Assembly (NCBI GenBank): GCA_947311255.1
Contig: CAMZKL010000040.1
Coordinates: forward strand, 95,135-159,134
Direction: 5' to 3'
Length of the DNA stretch: 64,000 bases
Origin: an uncultured Chlorobiota bacterium
Lineage (GTDB): Bacteria; Bacteroidota; Bacteroidia; Bacteroidales; JAADGE01
A model generated the notes under the pieces. It saw nothing but the letters and a program-made list of their open reading frames with translations, made no database searches and had not been told where the DNA came from. This document shows positions 1 to 8,983 of the stretch, piece after piece. The translations under genes were made by a program, and so were the position numbers. Positions within the stretch are counted from its first letter, which is position 1. Each line of letters starts with the position of its first letter.

Positions 1-749
1 ATAGAAAATTTCAAAAAAGGTTCTGCTGAAATAATTTTACCGAAGCAAAAATCATTTTCAGATGTTCCATATGTTATAACTTCTTGGTCTTTTATAAGTT
101 TTTTTAATAATTCATTATCATTATTAATAAATAGCTTAGCATTTTTTTTATTAATTGCCTCGTAGAGTTCTGCTTTTGTTTTAATTAAAACTTCAAAAGT
201 ACCAAAACCTTCTAGGTGTGCTTTACCAATATTTGTAATTATTCCATAATCTGGTATTGCTATATTGCAAAGAAACTCAATTTCATTTTGATGGTTTGCT
301 CCCATTTCAACAATACCAATTTCTGTTTCATTATTAAATGACAAGAGAGTAAGCGGTACTCCTATATGATTATTATAATTACCTTTTGTTGCTTTTACTT
401 TATATTTCTTTTTCAAAACTATATGGATAAGTTCTTTGGTGGTTGTTTTTCCATTAGTGCCAGTAATAGCAATGATAGGAAGTCCTAATTTAATTCTATG
501 ATATTTAGCTAATTGCTGAAGAGCTAACAAACTATCATCTACATAGATACATTTATTATTGCTCTTATAATTATTATCATCAGTTATTACGAAAGAAGCA
601 CCTTTTTCAATTGCCTTCTTAATAAAATTATTACCGTTAAAATTTTCTCCTTTAAGGGCCCAAAATAAATATCCTTTTTTTATAGACCTACTATCTGTAG
701 AAATAAAAGGGTGCTTTATAAAAACCTTATATAATTCTGAAATTATCAT
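1..749 (-). CDS. murF: UDP-N-acetylmuramoyl-tripeptide--D-alanyl-D-alanine ligase, 3'-truncated by the window edge
   Basis: This is the N-terminal ~249 residues of MurF, the cytoplasmic ligase that adds D-Ala-D-Ala to the UDP-MurNAc-tripeptide in peptidoglycan precursor synthesis. It is absent from the ORF track because its stop lies outside the window. Translating from the ATG at 749 gives MIISELYKV, then the N-terminal Mur domain pattern (STDSR, WALKGENFNGN), the P-loop ITGTNGKTTTKE near residue 93, and the central-domain segments EMGANHQNEIEFL and TNIGKAHLEGFG. All are characteristic of MurF rather than MurC, MurD or MurE. It lies downstream of gldJ on the same strand, separated by a hairpin terminator. 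Confidence 0.93.
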   Translation of the reverse strand, partial: MIISELYKVFIKHPFISTDSRSIKKGYLFWALKGENFNGNNFIKKAIEKGASFVITDDNNYKSNNKCIYVDDSLLALQQLAKYHRIKLGLPIIAITGTNGKTTTKELIHIVLKKKYKVKATKGNYNNHIGVPLTLLSFNNETEIGIVEMGANHQNEIEFLCNIAIPDYGIITNIGKAHLEGFGTFEVLIKTKAELYEAINKKNAKLFINNDNELLKKLIKDQEVITYGTSENDFCFGKIISAEPFLKFS

Positions 750-778
750 TCTTTTATTTGGATTGCGAATATAAAAAA

Positions 779-806
779 AAGACCTCAAAATTGAGGTCTT
801 TTTTTT
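779..806 (-). terminator. Intrinsic terminator after gldJ
   Basis: GACCTCAAAATTGAGGTC is a perfect stem-loop flanked by an A-run on one side and a T-run on the other. It sits between the gldJ stop and the murF start. Read on the minus strand it ends gldJ transcription, so murF probably has its own promoter in the short gap. Confidence 0.8.
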
Positions 807-821
807 AAAAATTTTTATTTT

Positions 822-2339
822 TTATCTATTTCCGCTTGGGCTTCCAAGTCTAACCATTGAGCATCTGAAACCTAAATCATCACTTGATTGATTTTCGTCA
901 AGAAATCTTCTATTTCCAGGCACTAACCAGTATGCTTTATCTCTCCATCCTCCACCTTTATAGACTCTTGCTTTATCAGTAATCAATGAACTCATTCCTA
1001 TACCATTTTCATCTCCTTGCCCATACATTCTACTTGAACCAGGCTCATCTTCACCTAACCAATCTCCATCGTCAGTTACACTTGATTGAATATCACCATC
1101 TTTATAATTAACATTATAAGCTCTTCTATAATTATGTCTATTTTCACTTTCTGCATCAGTCATTAGGCGATATTTCATTCTTCCTAAACTATCTTTTGTT
1201 ACAAAACTTCCATCTTCATCTTTTTCTTTTACCATAAATATATTACCTCTGAAAGGATTAAAATCGTCAACATCTTGCGATGAAGAAGCTCTATATACGT
1301 CTCTTACCCATTCGTTAACATTTCCTGCCATACAATATAATCCAAAATCATTTGGCCAATAAGAATCAACGGGTACTGTAATAGAGCCATTATCATTTAA
1401 TGCTCCTGCAACTCCCATCATATCACCTCTTCCTCTTTTGAAGTTAGCCATAAAACGTCCTAATTCTTTTTTAGTATCTTTTCTAAGATAATGTCCATTC
1501 CAAGGATATAGTCTATGCGACCATATTCTTTCTGGCGAATCCTTTGAATTTCCTAATAAAGCAAGTGCAGCATATTCCCATTCTGCTTCAGTTGGTAATT
1601 GATATTTAGGAAGTAATATTCCATCTTCCATTCTAACTCTTCTTTCTCCTTCGCCACTTAAACTTGGCAATCCTGTTTCAACTCCCAAATCATATTGCCC
1701 TGCAAGATAAGCCTCTGTATTAAAGTTCTCAGCACCGCTTTGATCTTCGGGTGTAAATCTAAGTATTCCTTCATCAACCAGTAATTGTTCGTTTACTCTG
1801 TCGGTTCTCCAATCACAGAACTTTGATGCTTGATGCCAATTAACACCAACAACAGGATAAGTGTAGTACATCGGTGACCTAAAATAATATTCGACAAAAG
1901 GCTCATTGTAAGCCAATCTTCTTCTCCAAGCCAAAGTGTCTGGCAAAGCTTCTTGATAAACTTGTGGCATATCAACAAATACTCTTCTTAACCAATGTAA
2001 ATATTCTAAATAATCAACATTTCGAACTTCCGTTTCATCCATATAAAATGAAGAAACAGTAACTCTTCTTTGTAAATTATTCCAAGAGTAAGAAACGTCT
2101 TGTTCTACTCTTCCCATTTGGAAAGCTCCGCCTTCAATAAACACAAGACCTGGTCCTGTTTTCTGTTCATTATAGGAAGATACTTCGAATCCTCCGTTCT
2201 CAACTTCGTTGTACATCCAACCTGTTGCAGCAGAATGTGTTCCTACATCTGCATTACCAGTTGAACCTCCTCCACATGAACTAAGTATTAACGCTAAGCT
2301 TACAAAAGCTGCAATTGGAAATAATAATTTCATTTTCAT
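822..2339 (-). CDS. gldJ: Gliding motility / type IX secretion lipoprotein GldJ (SUMF1-fold)
   Basis: GldJ is an outer-membrane-associated lipoprotein needed for T9SS function and gliding in Flavobacterium; it is related to GldK/PorK. The protein has a lipoprotein signal peptide with lipobox LSSC (Cys22), then a formylglycine-generating-enzyme (SUMF1) fold: GLVFIEGGAFQMG, YMDETEV, PVVGVNWHQASKFCDWRTD, LPTEAEWEYAA, MAGNVNEWV, and the C-terminal GGGWRDKA and LGFRC. The ATGWMYNE / GGFEVSSY leader and the WRTDRVNE segment match GldJ better than GldK. Its length, 505 aa, is typical. No catalytic role is implied; the fold is used structurally in this family. It is followed by a terminator and faces the PorP/SprF-like gene upstream on the same strand. 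Similar GldJ-like proteins occur in non-gliding Bacteroidetes, so gliding cannot be concluded from it. Confidence 0.92.
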   Translation of the reverse strand: MKMKLLFPIAAFVSLALILSSCGGGSTGNADVGTHSAATGWMYNEVENGGFEVSSYNEQKTGPGLVFIEGGAFQMGRVEQDVSYSWNNLQRRVTVSSFYMDETEVRNVDYLEYLHWLRRVFVDMPQVYQEALPDTLAWRRRLAYNEPFVEYYFRSPMYYTYPVVGVNWHQASKFCDWRTDRVNEQLLVDEGILRFTPEDQSGAENFNTEAYLAGQYDLGVETGLPSLSGEGERRVRMEDGILLPKYQLPTEAEWEYAALALLGNSKDSPERIWSHRLYPWNGHYLRKDTKKELGRFMANFKRGRGDMMGVAGALNDNGSITVPVDSYWPNDFGLYCMAGNVNEWVRDVYRASSSQDVDDFNPFRGNIFMVKEKDEDGSFVTKDSLGRMKYRLMTDAESENRHNYRRAYNVNYKDGDIQSSVTDDGDWLGEDEPGSSRMYGQGDENGIGMSSLITDKARVYKGGGWRDKAYWLVPGNRRFLDENQSSDDLGFRCSMVRLGSPSGNR

Positions 2340-2455
2340 CTGTATTTTTTGTTTTTGTTTTCAATTATCAAATAAAATATTTACAACTTACACATTTTGT
2401 TATAAATAATTTAAAAGAACCTGTTTAAAAGTATTTTTTCAATCCACAAATATAA

Positions 2456-3409
2456 CTAAAATTTTAAACAAAATATTGCATTCTTACCATTTCTTTTTTT
2501 CTTACATTTAAAAATATAAGTTAAAGTTAATTGATTTGAACTTATAGGTAAGCCAATATTTTTTGTTAACAACATATCGTAACTGTATGATAATCTGAAA
2601 CTTTTTAAAAACAATCCTAGTGTAAATACTCCTGATACTGATTTGAAATTTAGACTATGTTTTATAAAAAACCTTGTTAAAAAAATGTTATTAACTAAGT
2701 GTACTCCATACAATATTTGGTTAAATCTGCCTTGATGATAATAAATAATTTCAGGAGTAATAGTCCTGATATTATCTTTTGTTATCTTTTTCTTTACAGA
2801 AAAAACCTTGCCAATGTTAATTTTAATGAATGGTTTTACATTAAAAGAAGAATAATTATATATTATTTTATCTATGTGTTGTACAGAAACCCCAGCTCTG
2901 TATTTATTTGAGATAAAAACAGTAGCAATAGAAAAATCTAGTTTTTTATTTGAACTAAAACTATTTTCACCTGAAGATTGTGAAATATTTCCAGAAATGG
3001 GATTAATTTGGTCATTAAAAGTTAGATTGTTTATATTTACGTTTTGTTGTAAATAACTTATTTGCATTGCAGTATTGACAAAACTTTTATGTCCTGTTTT
3101 TATTTTATAACTATAAATAAAATCTGCTTTAAAATTATTTAATGCTCCATTTCCTTGTTTTAAATTAGATATTAATACTCCAATTCCACTTTTATATTTA
3201 TTGATATATTTATTGAATGAAACACTATAATAGTCATAAATAAAATTTTTATTATAAGTAAGGTTTATCTCAGAACAATAATTAATTCCAGAATAAGCAG
3301 GATTTAGCACTATTTTTTCAGAATATGGATCTGAAAAAGTGATTTCTTGAGACTTTAAAGAATAAAAAATCATTAAAATTATACTCAATGAAATAAAAAA
3401 TCGTTTCAT
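2456..3409 (-). CDS. PorP/SprF family type IX secretion outer-membrane protein
   Basis: A 317-aa exported beta-barrel with signal peptide MKRFFISLSIILMIFYSLKSQ. The opening SDPYSEKIVLNPAYSGI is the diagnostic start of the PorP/SprF family, whose members associate with the T9SS and PG-binding PorE-type proteins; some couple gliding adhesins to the motor. Alternating hydrophobic beta-strands run to the C-terminus. It is divergent from porU (57 bp between start codons) and upstream of gldJ on the same strand. Bacteroidetes genomes carry many SprF paralogues, so I do not assign the core PorP role. The C-terminus is strongly basic (KCKKKRNGKN). Confidence 0.85.
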   Translation of the reverse strand: MKRFFISLSIILMIFYSLKSQEITFSDPYSEKIVLNPAYSGINYCSEINLTYNKNFIYDYYSVSFNKYINKYKSGIGVLISNLKQGNGALNNFKADFIYSYKIKTGHKSFVNTAMQISYLQQNVNINNLTFNDQINPISGNISQSSGENSFSSNKKLDFSIATVFISNKYRAGVSVQHIDKIIYNYSSFNVKPFIKINIGKVFSVKKKITKDNIRTITPEIIYYHQGRFNQILYGVHLVNNIFLTRFFIKHSLNFKSVSGVFTLGLFLKSFRLSYSYDMLLTKNIGLPISSNQLTLTYIFKCKKKRNGKNAIFCLKF

Positions 3410-3436
3410 AAAAATACTGACTAAATATTATTTCAA

Positions 3437-3444
3437 TAGTTTTG
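3437..3444 (+). promoter_or_regulatory. Predicted -7 element (TAGTTTTG) for porU
   Basis: The octamer fits the Bacteroidetes TAnnTTTG -7 consensus and lies 22 bases before the porU ATG. No clear TTTG -33 box is visible at the right distance. Confidence 0.45.
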
Positions 3445-3466
3445 TAATTTTTCTAAAAACCTTAAA

Positions 3467-6400
3467 ATGAGCTTAAAAAAAATAAAAATACTAATTTTAA
3501 CTTTATTAATTCTAACTATTTCCGAAAATTATATTTACTCTCAAACTTTTTCTACAAAAATAAATTGGAAAAGTAAAAGAGAAATAAAGGATTCTTTAAA
3601 TTCATTTTTTTTATTTGACTCTGAAAATATTTCTTTTGACAAAAACCTTACTCCTTTTTATTCAAATCAAATAAATATAAGCAATTTTTATAATAAAGGG
3701 TTTAGTTACAGTTTAAAACCAAAAAACATTAAATATATTGCTTTAAATGAAGCTGAAATTTCAGGCATTAAAAACATTAATAAAATTCCCTCAAATTACA
3801 TTTTTGATTCAAAACTACAATTTGCCAGAGGAATACCTTATGTTACATACAAAATTTCTTCCATAATAAAAAACTCATCATCTGGAAAATATGAGAAACT
3901 AATAAGTTTAGATTTAATTATTGAAAAAACAAGACTTAGTTCCCAAAAAAGCGAACAAGTTTATGCCGAAAATTCAATTTTGAGTTCCGGAACTTGGAAA
4001 AAAATTAGAATTAGTGAAAGCGGTTTATATAAATTAACTTTTGATGAACTTGAAAGTATAGGAATTGACAACCCTCAAAATGTTAGAATCTTTGGTAACG
4101 CTACAGGATGGCTTCCTATGATGGCAGGAGATGAAAGACCGGACGATTTAGTTGAGAATGACATTTTAATTGAAGGTAATTCTGTTATTTTTTATGCTCA
4201 AGGTGCTGACAGATGGGATTATAATGAAACAACACAAGTCTTTGAACCTAAAAATCATTTTTATTCAGATTATTCTTATTATTTTTTAACTTCTGATGTA
4301 AATACAAATTATAATAATACCATAAAACAAGAAACTCAAAGCAGTTTATCTGAAACCCACAATGTTTCAACTTATAACTCTTATGCAGTTCACGAAGAAA
4401 ATCTATACAATATTGCTGAAACAGGAAGAAATTGGTATGGTGAGATTTTTGATATTGACAATAACCAAGATTTCGAATTTTCATTTCCAAATCTTATTGA
4501 CAACCAAGATGCTAAAATAAAAATCTTTGTTGCAGCCACAGGCACATCAAATTTCGTTGTTAATACTAATGGTACTTCAAAAACAATTTCTTGCACAGGA
4601 CCAATTTCTCATAATTTTGCTGCCAGAAAAACAAGTAATTATACTTTTAATACCGGAAATTCCGATAACATTTCAATAAACATTAAATTTAACAGCAATT
4701 CTCCTTCAACAAAATCTTGGTTAGATTACTTTTATATAAATGCAAAAAGTGAATTAAAATTTACAGGAGGACAAATGTCTTTTAGAAATGCTGAAACTAT
4801 TGGAGAAACAAATATTACAAAATACACTTTAAGCAATGCCGGAAGCTCTGTTATAATTTGGGATATAAGCGACAAAACAAAACCTAAAAAGATAAATGCT
4901 TCTGTTTCCGGGAATACTCAAACATTTAAACTTTCAAGTAAAAATCTAAAAGAATTTATTGCTTTTGATAATTCTGTATTTAAAAAACCAGAATTATCAG
5001 AAGTTGAAGATGTTGCAAATCAAAACCTTCATGCAACATCTGGCAATACAGATATGCTTATTATTACTTTCCCAGGTTTTATTTCGCAAGCAAATGAATT
5101 AAAAGAATTACATGAAAGAATTGATGGAATGAATGTTAAAGTTGTAACCCAACAACAAATTTACAATGAATTTTCTTCTGGTGCAGCAGATTTTTCAGCT
5201 ATAAGAGATTATGTTAGAATGATTTACAAAAAAGCAAACAATGGGGATACATTAAGATATTTATTATTATTTGGAGATGGTTCTTATGACAATAAATCCG
5301 GTATAGGTGTAAATGGAAATTTCATGATTACTTACCAACAAAATTGGTCTGAGGGATTAGGAAACTCTTATGTAACAGATGACTTTTTTGGAACATTAGA
5401 CGATAATGAAGGGGATGACGGAGACAGTTTAAAAGGTTTACTTGACATAGGAATTGGGCGTTTAATTGTTAGTAATGTTCAACAAGCCAATGAACATATT
5501 GCCAAAATTAAAAATTATATAAGCACATCAACTTTTGGAGATTGGAGGAACCAACTTTGTTTTATAGCTGATGATGAAAATGGTGTGGTGCATATGTCTC
5601 AAACGGATTATTTAACAAACTATATTAAAGAGAATCATCCAATTTATAATATTGACAAGATTTATTTAGATGCTTACACCCAATATACTGAATCCGGAGG
5701 AGAGAGATATCCGGATGTAAACAATGCAATAAATAGCAGAATACAAAAAGGCAGTTTAATTTTAAATTATGTTGGGCATGGAGGAGAACACGGCTTAGCT
5801 CATGAAAGAGTTATTACAATTAGTGAAATTGAAAGTTGGCGAAACTTTGATAAACTTTCTTTATTTGTTACTGCAACTTGTTCATTTACAAGATTTGATG
5901 ATTACAAATATAAATCAGCAGGGGAAAGAGTTTTTCTTAATCCTCATGGTGGGGCAATAGCAATTTTTACTACTGCAAGAATTGCTTGGGTACATTCTAA
6001 CGGAGACTTAACAAAAGAACTTTACAGAAATATGTTTGGTAAATATAATTCTGGAGAACCATACAGATTAGGCGACATTATTAGAATTACAAAAAACAAA
6101 GCTTATTACCACAAAAATAACTTAATTTTCTTTTTGATGGGAGACCCTGCATTAAAATTAGGATACGCTTCTGAATGCAATGTGGTTACAAATAGTATAA
6201 ACGGAAACCCTATCTCTGAAATTGATACTTTAAAAGCACTAAGTACTGCTACTTTTTCTGGAGAATTACAAGATAAAAACGGTAATAAACTTACTAATTT
6301 TAACGGATCTGTTTCACCAACTGTTTACGACAAGGAAAGAATTATTAATACTCAGAATAATGATGGAGAAGGTGTTTACACATACCAAACAAGAGATAAC

Positions 6401-7249
6401 ATAATATACAAAGGAAGAGCAAATGTTATAAATGGTGAATTTGAATTTAGCTTTATTGTACCGCGTGATATTGCTTTAAATGTAGATACAGGAAAAATAA
6501 GCTATTATGCTCACAATGATGTTTTTGATGCAAAAGGATATTCCTTTAACTTTTTAGTGGGAGATATTGCAAAAGATTATGAAGAAGACAACAAAGGACC
6601 TGAAATTGAATTGTTTATGAATGATGAAAATTTTGTTTCAGGAGGCATCACTAATGCAAGTCCTAGAATTTTTGCAAAACTAAGTGATGAACATGGAATT
6701 AATACTTCTTCCGGAGGTATTGGGCACGACATTACTGCAATTATTGATGATGACATCCAAAATGTTATTATAATGAATGATGATTACAGAGCAAATGCAA
6801 ATACATATAAGAGTGGAGAGCTTGAACACTTTTTATTTAATGTTGATGCCGGTAATCATAAACTAAAGTTTAAAGTATGGGATGTTTATAATAATTCTTC
6901 CGAAGAATATTTAGAATTTTTAGTAGTTGAAGCAAAAAACTTATCAATTGATAAATTATTGAACTACCCTAACCCATTTACAACACACACCGATTTTTAT
7001 TTTGAACACAATCAAGCAGGAACAGAACTAGACCTAATGATTCAAATTTTTACTATTTCAGGAAAATTGGTAAAAACAATTGAATCTAATTTCTTAGCAG
7101 ACGGGTACAGAGCTGGTCCATATCCTTGGGATGGAACAGACGATTTCGGCAATAGAATTGGAAGAGGCGTATACGTTTACAGAGTTAAATTACGCTCATC
7201 AACCGGACAAGTTGAAGAGAAGTTTGAAAAATTACTTATATTAAAATAA
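3467..7249 (+). CDS. porU: Type IX secretion C-terminal signal peptidase/sortase PorU (peptidase C25 family)
   Basis: PorU is the cell-surface gingipain-like cysteine peptidase that removes the C-terminal domain (CTD) of T9SS cargo and, in P. gingivalis, transfers the cargo to A-LPS. This 1260-aa protein has a signal peptide, an N-terminal beta-rich region with the typical WKKIRISESGLYKL segment, and the C25 catalytic domain. The catalytic pair is visible: His771 in NYVGHGGE and Cys805 in VTATCSFTRFD, the spacing seen in gingipains. An Asp-rich DDFFGTLDD segment precedes them. The C-terminus carries Ig-like domains and a FlgD/CTD-like module (LLNYPNPF, PWDGTDDFGN, GRGVYVYRVKL). The length is typical of the family. 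It is divergent from the PorP/SprF-like gene and ends before a strong terminator. Confidence 0.95.
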   Translation: MSLKKIKILILTLLILTISENYIYSQTFSTKINWKSKREIKDSLNSFFLFDSENISFDKNLTPFYSNQINISNFYNKGFSYSLKPKNIKYIALNEAEISGIKNINKIPSNYIFDSKLQFARGIPYVTYKISSIIKNSSSGKYEKLISLDLIIEKTRLSSQKSEQVYAENSILSSGTWKKIRISESGLYKLTFDELESIGIDNPQNVRIFGNATGWLPMMAGDERPDDLVENDILIEGNSVIFYAQGADRWDYNETTQVFEPKNHFYSDYSYYFLTSDVNTNYNNTIKQETQSSLSETHNVSTYNSYAVHEENLYNIAETGRNWYGEIFDIDNNQDFEFSFPNLIDNQDAKIKIFVAATGTSNFVVNTNGTSKTISCTGPISHNFAARKTSNYTFNTGNSDNISINIKFNSNSPSTKSWLDYFYINAKSELKFTGGQMSFRNAETIGETNITKYTLSNAGSSVIIWDISDKTKPKKINASVSGNTQTFKLSSKNLKEFIAFDNSVFKKPELSEVEDVANQNLHATSGNTDMLIITFPGFISQANELKELHERIDGMNVKVVTQQQIYNEFSSGAADFSAIRDYVRMIYKKANNGDTLRYLLLFGDGSYDNKSGIGVNGNFMITYQQNWSEGLGNSYVTDDFFGTLDDNEGDDGDSLKGLLDIGIGRLIVSNVQQANEHIAKIKNYISTSTFGDWRNQLCFIADDENGVVHMSQTDYLTNYIKENHPIYNIDKIYLDAYTQYTESGGERYPDVNNAINSRIQKGSLILNYVGHGGEHGLAHERVITISEIESWRNFDKLSLFVTATCSFTRFDDYKYKSAGERVFLNPHGGAIAIFTTARIAWVHSNGDLTKELYRNMFGKYNSGEPYRLGDIIRITKNKAYYHKNNLIFFLMGDPALKLGYASECNVVTNSINGNPISEIDTLKALSTATFSGELQDKNGNKLTNFNGSVSPTVYDKERIINTQNNDGEGVYTYQTRDNIIYKGRANVINGEFEFSFIVPRDIALNVDTGKISYYAHNDVFDAKGYSFNFLVGDIAKDYEEDNKGPEIELFMNDENFVSGGITNASPRIFAKLSDEHGINTSSGGIGHDITAIIDDDIQNVIIMNDDYRANANTYKSGELEHFLFNVDAGNHKLKFKVWDVYNNSSEEYLEFLVVEAKNLSIDKLLNYPNPFTTHTDFYFEHNQAGTELDLMIQIFTISGKLVKTIESNFLADGYRAGPYPWDGTDDFGNRIGRGVYVYRVKLRSSTGQVEEKFEKLLILK

Positions 7250-7332
7250 ACATATACAGCAACTCACTAAATACTAACACATTAGACTAGCTTTTAAAAA
7301 CATATTAAATATATACTTTCCTAATTAAAAAA

Positions 7333-7364
7333 GCCTAAGAAAAAATATTTCTTAGGCTTTTTTA
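7333..7364 (+). terminator. Intrinsic terminator after porU
   Basis: GCCTAAGAAA...TTTCTTAGGC forms a 10-bp perfect stem with a short A/T loop, followed by a T-run. It lies ~85 bases after the porU stop and ahead of the pepD promoter. Confidence 0.85.
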
Positions 7365-7404
7365 TTATTTTTGAACAAATTTAATAAAACACAAAAAACA
7401 TAAT

Positions 7405-7412
7405 TATCTTTG
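7405..7412 (+). promoter_or_regulatory. Predicted -7 element (TATCTTTG) for pepD
   Basis: Exact match to TAnnTTTG, 34 bases before the pepD ATG and downstream of the porU terminator, so pepD is probably an independent transcription unit. Confidence 0.5.
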
Positions 7413-7446
7413 ACAGAATAAATATAAATCTAAAAAAACAAATATA

Positions 7447-8895
7447 ATGACAATAAAAGATTTAAAACCGACTGAAATTTGGAAATATTTTGATGAAATT
7501 ACTAAAATTCCAAGAGCTTCAAAAAAAGAAGAAAAAATAATTCAATATCTTCTAGATTTTGCAAAAAAACATAACTTAGATGCTAAAAAAGATGAAGTTG
7601 GAAACGTAATTATTAAGAAACCTGCAACAAAAGGAAAAGAAAATTCAAAAACTGTTATTTTGCAATCTCATTCAGATATGGTTTGTGAAAAAAATGCAGA
7701 TACAGAACATAATTTTGACACAGACCCAATCCAAACCTATATTGATGGTGATTGGGTAAAAGCAAAAGGAACAACTCTTGGGGGTGATGACGGAATTGGA
7801 ATTGCAGCAGCATTAGACATTTTAGCATCCAAAAACATTAAACATCCTGCAATTGAAGCACTTTTTACATCCGATGAAGAAACCGGAATGACAGGTGCAT
7901 TTGGTCTTCAAGAAGGATTTATGAAAGGTGAGATTTTAATAAACTTAGATTCAGAAGACGAAGGAGAAATTTTTATTGGTTGTGCCGGCGGAATTGATAC
8001 AGTTGCAGAATTTAAATACAAAAAAAATGAAGTGCCTAAAAAATCTGTTGCATACAAAATTTCTGTAACAGGCTTAAATGGAGGTCATTCCGGAGATGAA
8101 ATAGACAAAGGACTTGGTAACGCTAATAAAATTTTAAACAGAATTATTTTTGATGCCAGCAATAAATATAAAGTAAGACTTTCTGATTTTAATGGAGGAA
8201 ACCTAAGAAATGCAATTGCTCGTGAGGCATTTGGAATTGTTACCATAAATAAAAAACATGCAGAAAAATTTGAAAAAACGATTCTTACTCTTGCAGAAAA
8301 AATTAAAAATGAATTATCTGTAACTGAAAAAAATCTTTCTATTGAGTATGAAGTTACTGAACTTCCAAAATTTGTTATTTCAAAAAACACACAAAACAAG
8401 CTAATGCACTCAATTAATGCTTGTTGGCACGGAGTGTATTCTATGAGTGCAGATATGCCGGGTTTGGTTGAAACTTCTACAAATTTAGCTTCTGTCAAAT
8501 TCATTAAAAAGAATAAAATTAAGATTGAAACAAGCCAAAGAAGTTCTGTTGAAAGTGCAAAATATGAAATGGCACAAACAGTTGCATCAGTTTTTAAACT
8601 TGCAGGTGCAAAAGTTAAGCATGGAGATGGATACCCTGGGTGGAAACCAAATACAGATTCTGAAATAATGAAAATTACTGAAATTTCTTATAAAAAATTA
8701 TTTAAAATATCTCCCGATGTAAAAGCCATACATGCAGGTTTAGAATGTGGTCTTTTTTTAGAGAAATATCCTTATTTAGATATGATTTCATTTGGACCAA
8801 CAATAAAAGGAGCTCACTCTCCAGATGAAAGAATGAACATTCCTACTGTTAAAAAATTTAGAGATTTATTGATTGATGTTTTGGAGAAAATATAA
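7447..8895 (+). CDS. pepD: Aminoacyl-histidine dipeptidase PepD (peptidase M20/M28 superfamily)
   Basis: A cytosolic di-zinc dipeptidase of the PepD (beta-Ala-His dipeptidase) group, acting in peptide turnover. Metal and catalytic motifs are present: HSDMV (His75, Asp77), LGGDDGIGIA around residues 111-120 (bridging Asp), SDEETGMTG at 142-150 (general-base Glu and metal Glu), INLDSEDEGE, and the C-terminal AIHAGLECGLF with the HSPDERM segment. GLNGGHSGDEI marks the dimerisation/lid domain. The length, 482 aa, matches E. coli PepD. There is no signal peptide. It stands alone between two terminators. Its position next to porU seems incidental. Confidence 0.93.
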   Translation: MTIKDLKPTEIWKYFDEITKIPRASKKEEKIIQYLLDFAKKHNLDAKKDEVGNVIIKKPATKGKENSKTVILQSHSDMVCEKNADTEHNFDTDPIQTYIDGDWVKAKGTTLGGDDGIGIAAALDILASKNIKHPAIEALFTSDEETGMTGAFGLQEGFMKGEILINLDSEDEGEIFIGCAGGIDTVAEFKYKKNEVPKKSVAYKISVTGLNGGHSGDEIDKGLGNANKILNRIIFDASNKYKVRLSDFNGGNLRNAIAREAFGIVTINKKHAEKFEKTILTLAEKIKNELSVTEKNLSIEYEVTELPKFVISKNTQNKLMHSINACWHGVYSMSADMPGLVETSTNLASVKFIKKNKIKIETSQRSSVESAKYEMAQTVASVFKLAGAKVKHGDGYPGWKPNTDSEIMKITEISYKKLFKISPDVKAIHAGLECGLFLEKYPYLDMISFGPTIKGAHSPDERMNIPTVKKFRDLLIDVLEKI

Positions 8896-8934
8896 TATAT
8901 ACTCTAAATTTTAGGAGTTATAGAATATTAAAAA

Positions 8935-8966
8935 GGTCGAAAATTATTTGTTTTCGACCTTTTTTA
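8935..8966. terminator. Bidirectional terminator between pepD and wbpA
   Basis: GGTCGAAAA...TTTTCGACC forms a 9-bp stem flanked by A-run and T-run. It sits between convergent genes and can serve both strands. Confidence 0.85.
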
Positions 8967-8983
8967 ATTTCAATTTAACAATT

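Noticed and set aside
8085-8504. 139-aa minus-strand ORF
   Set aside because: Antisense shadow of pepD, whose motifs are complete on the other strand.
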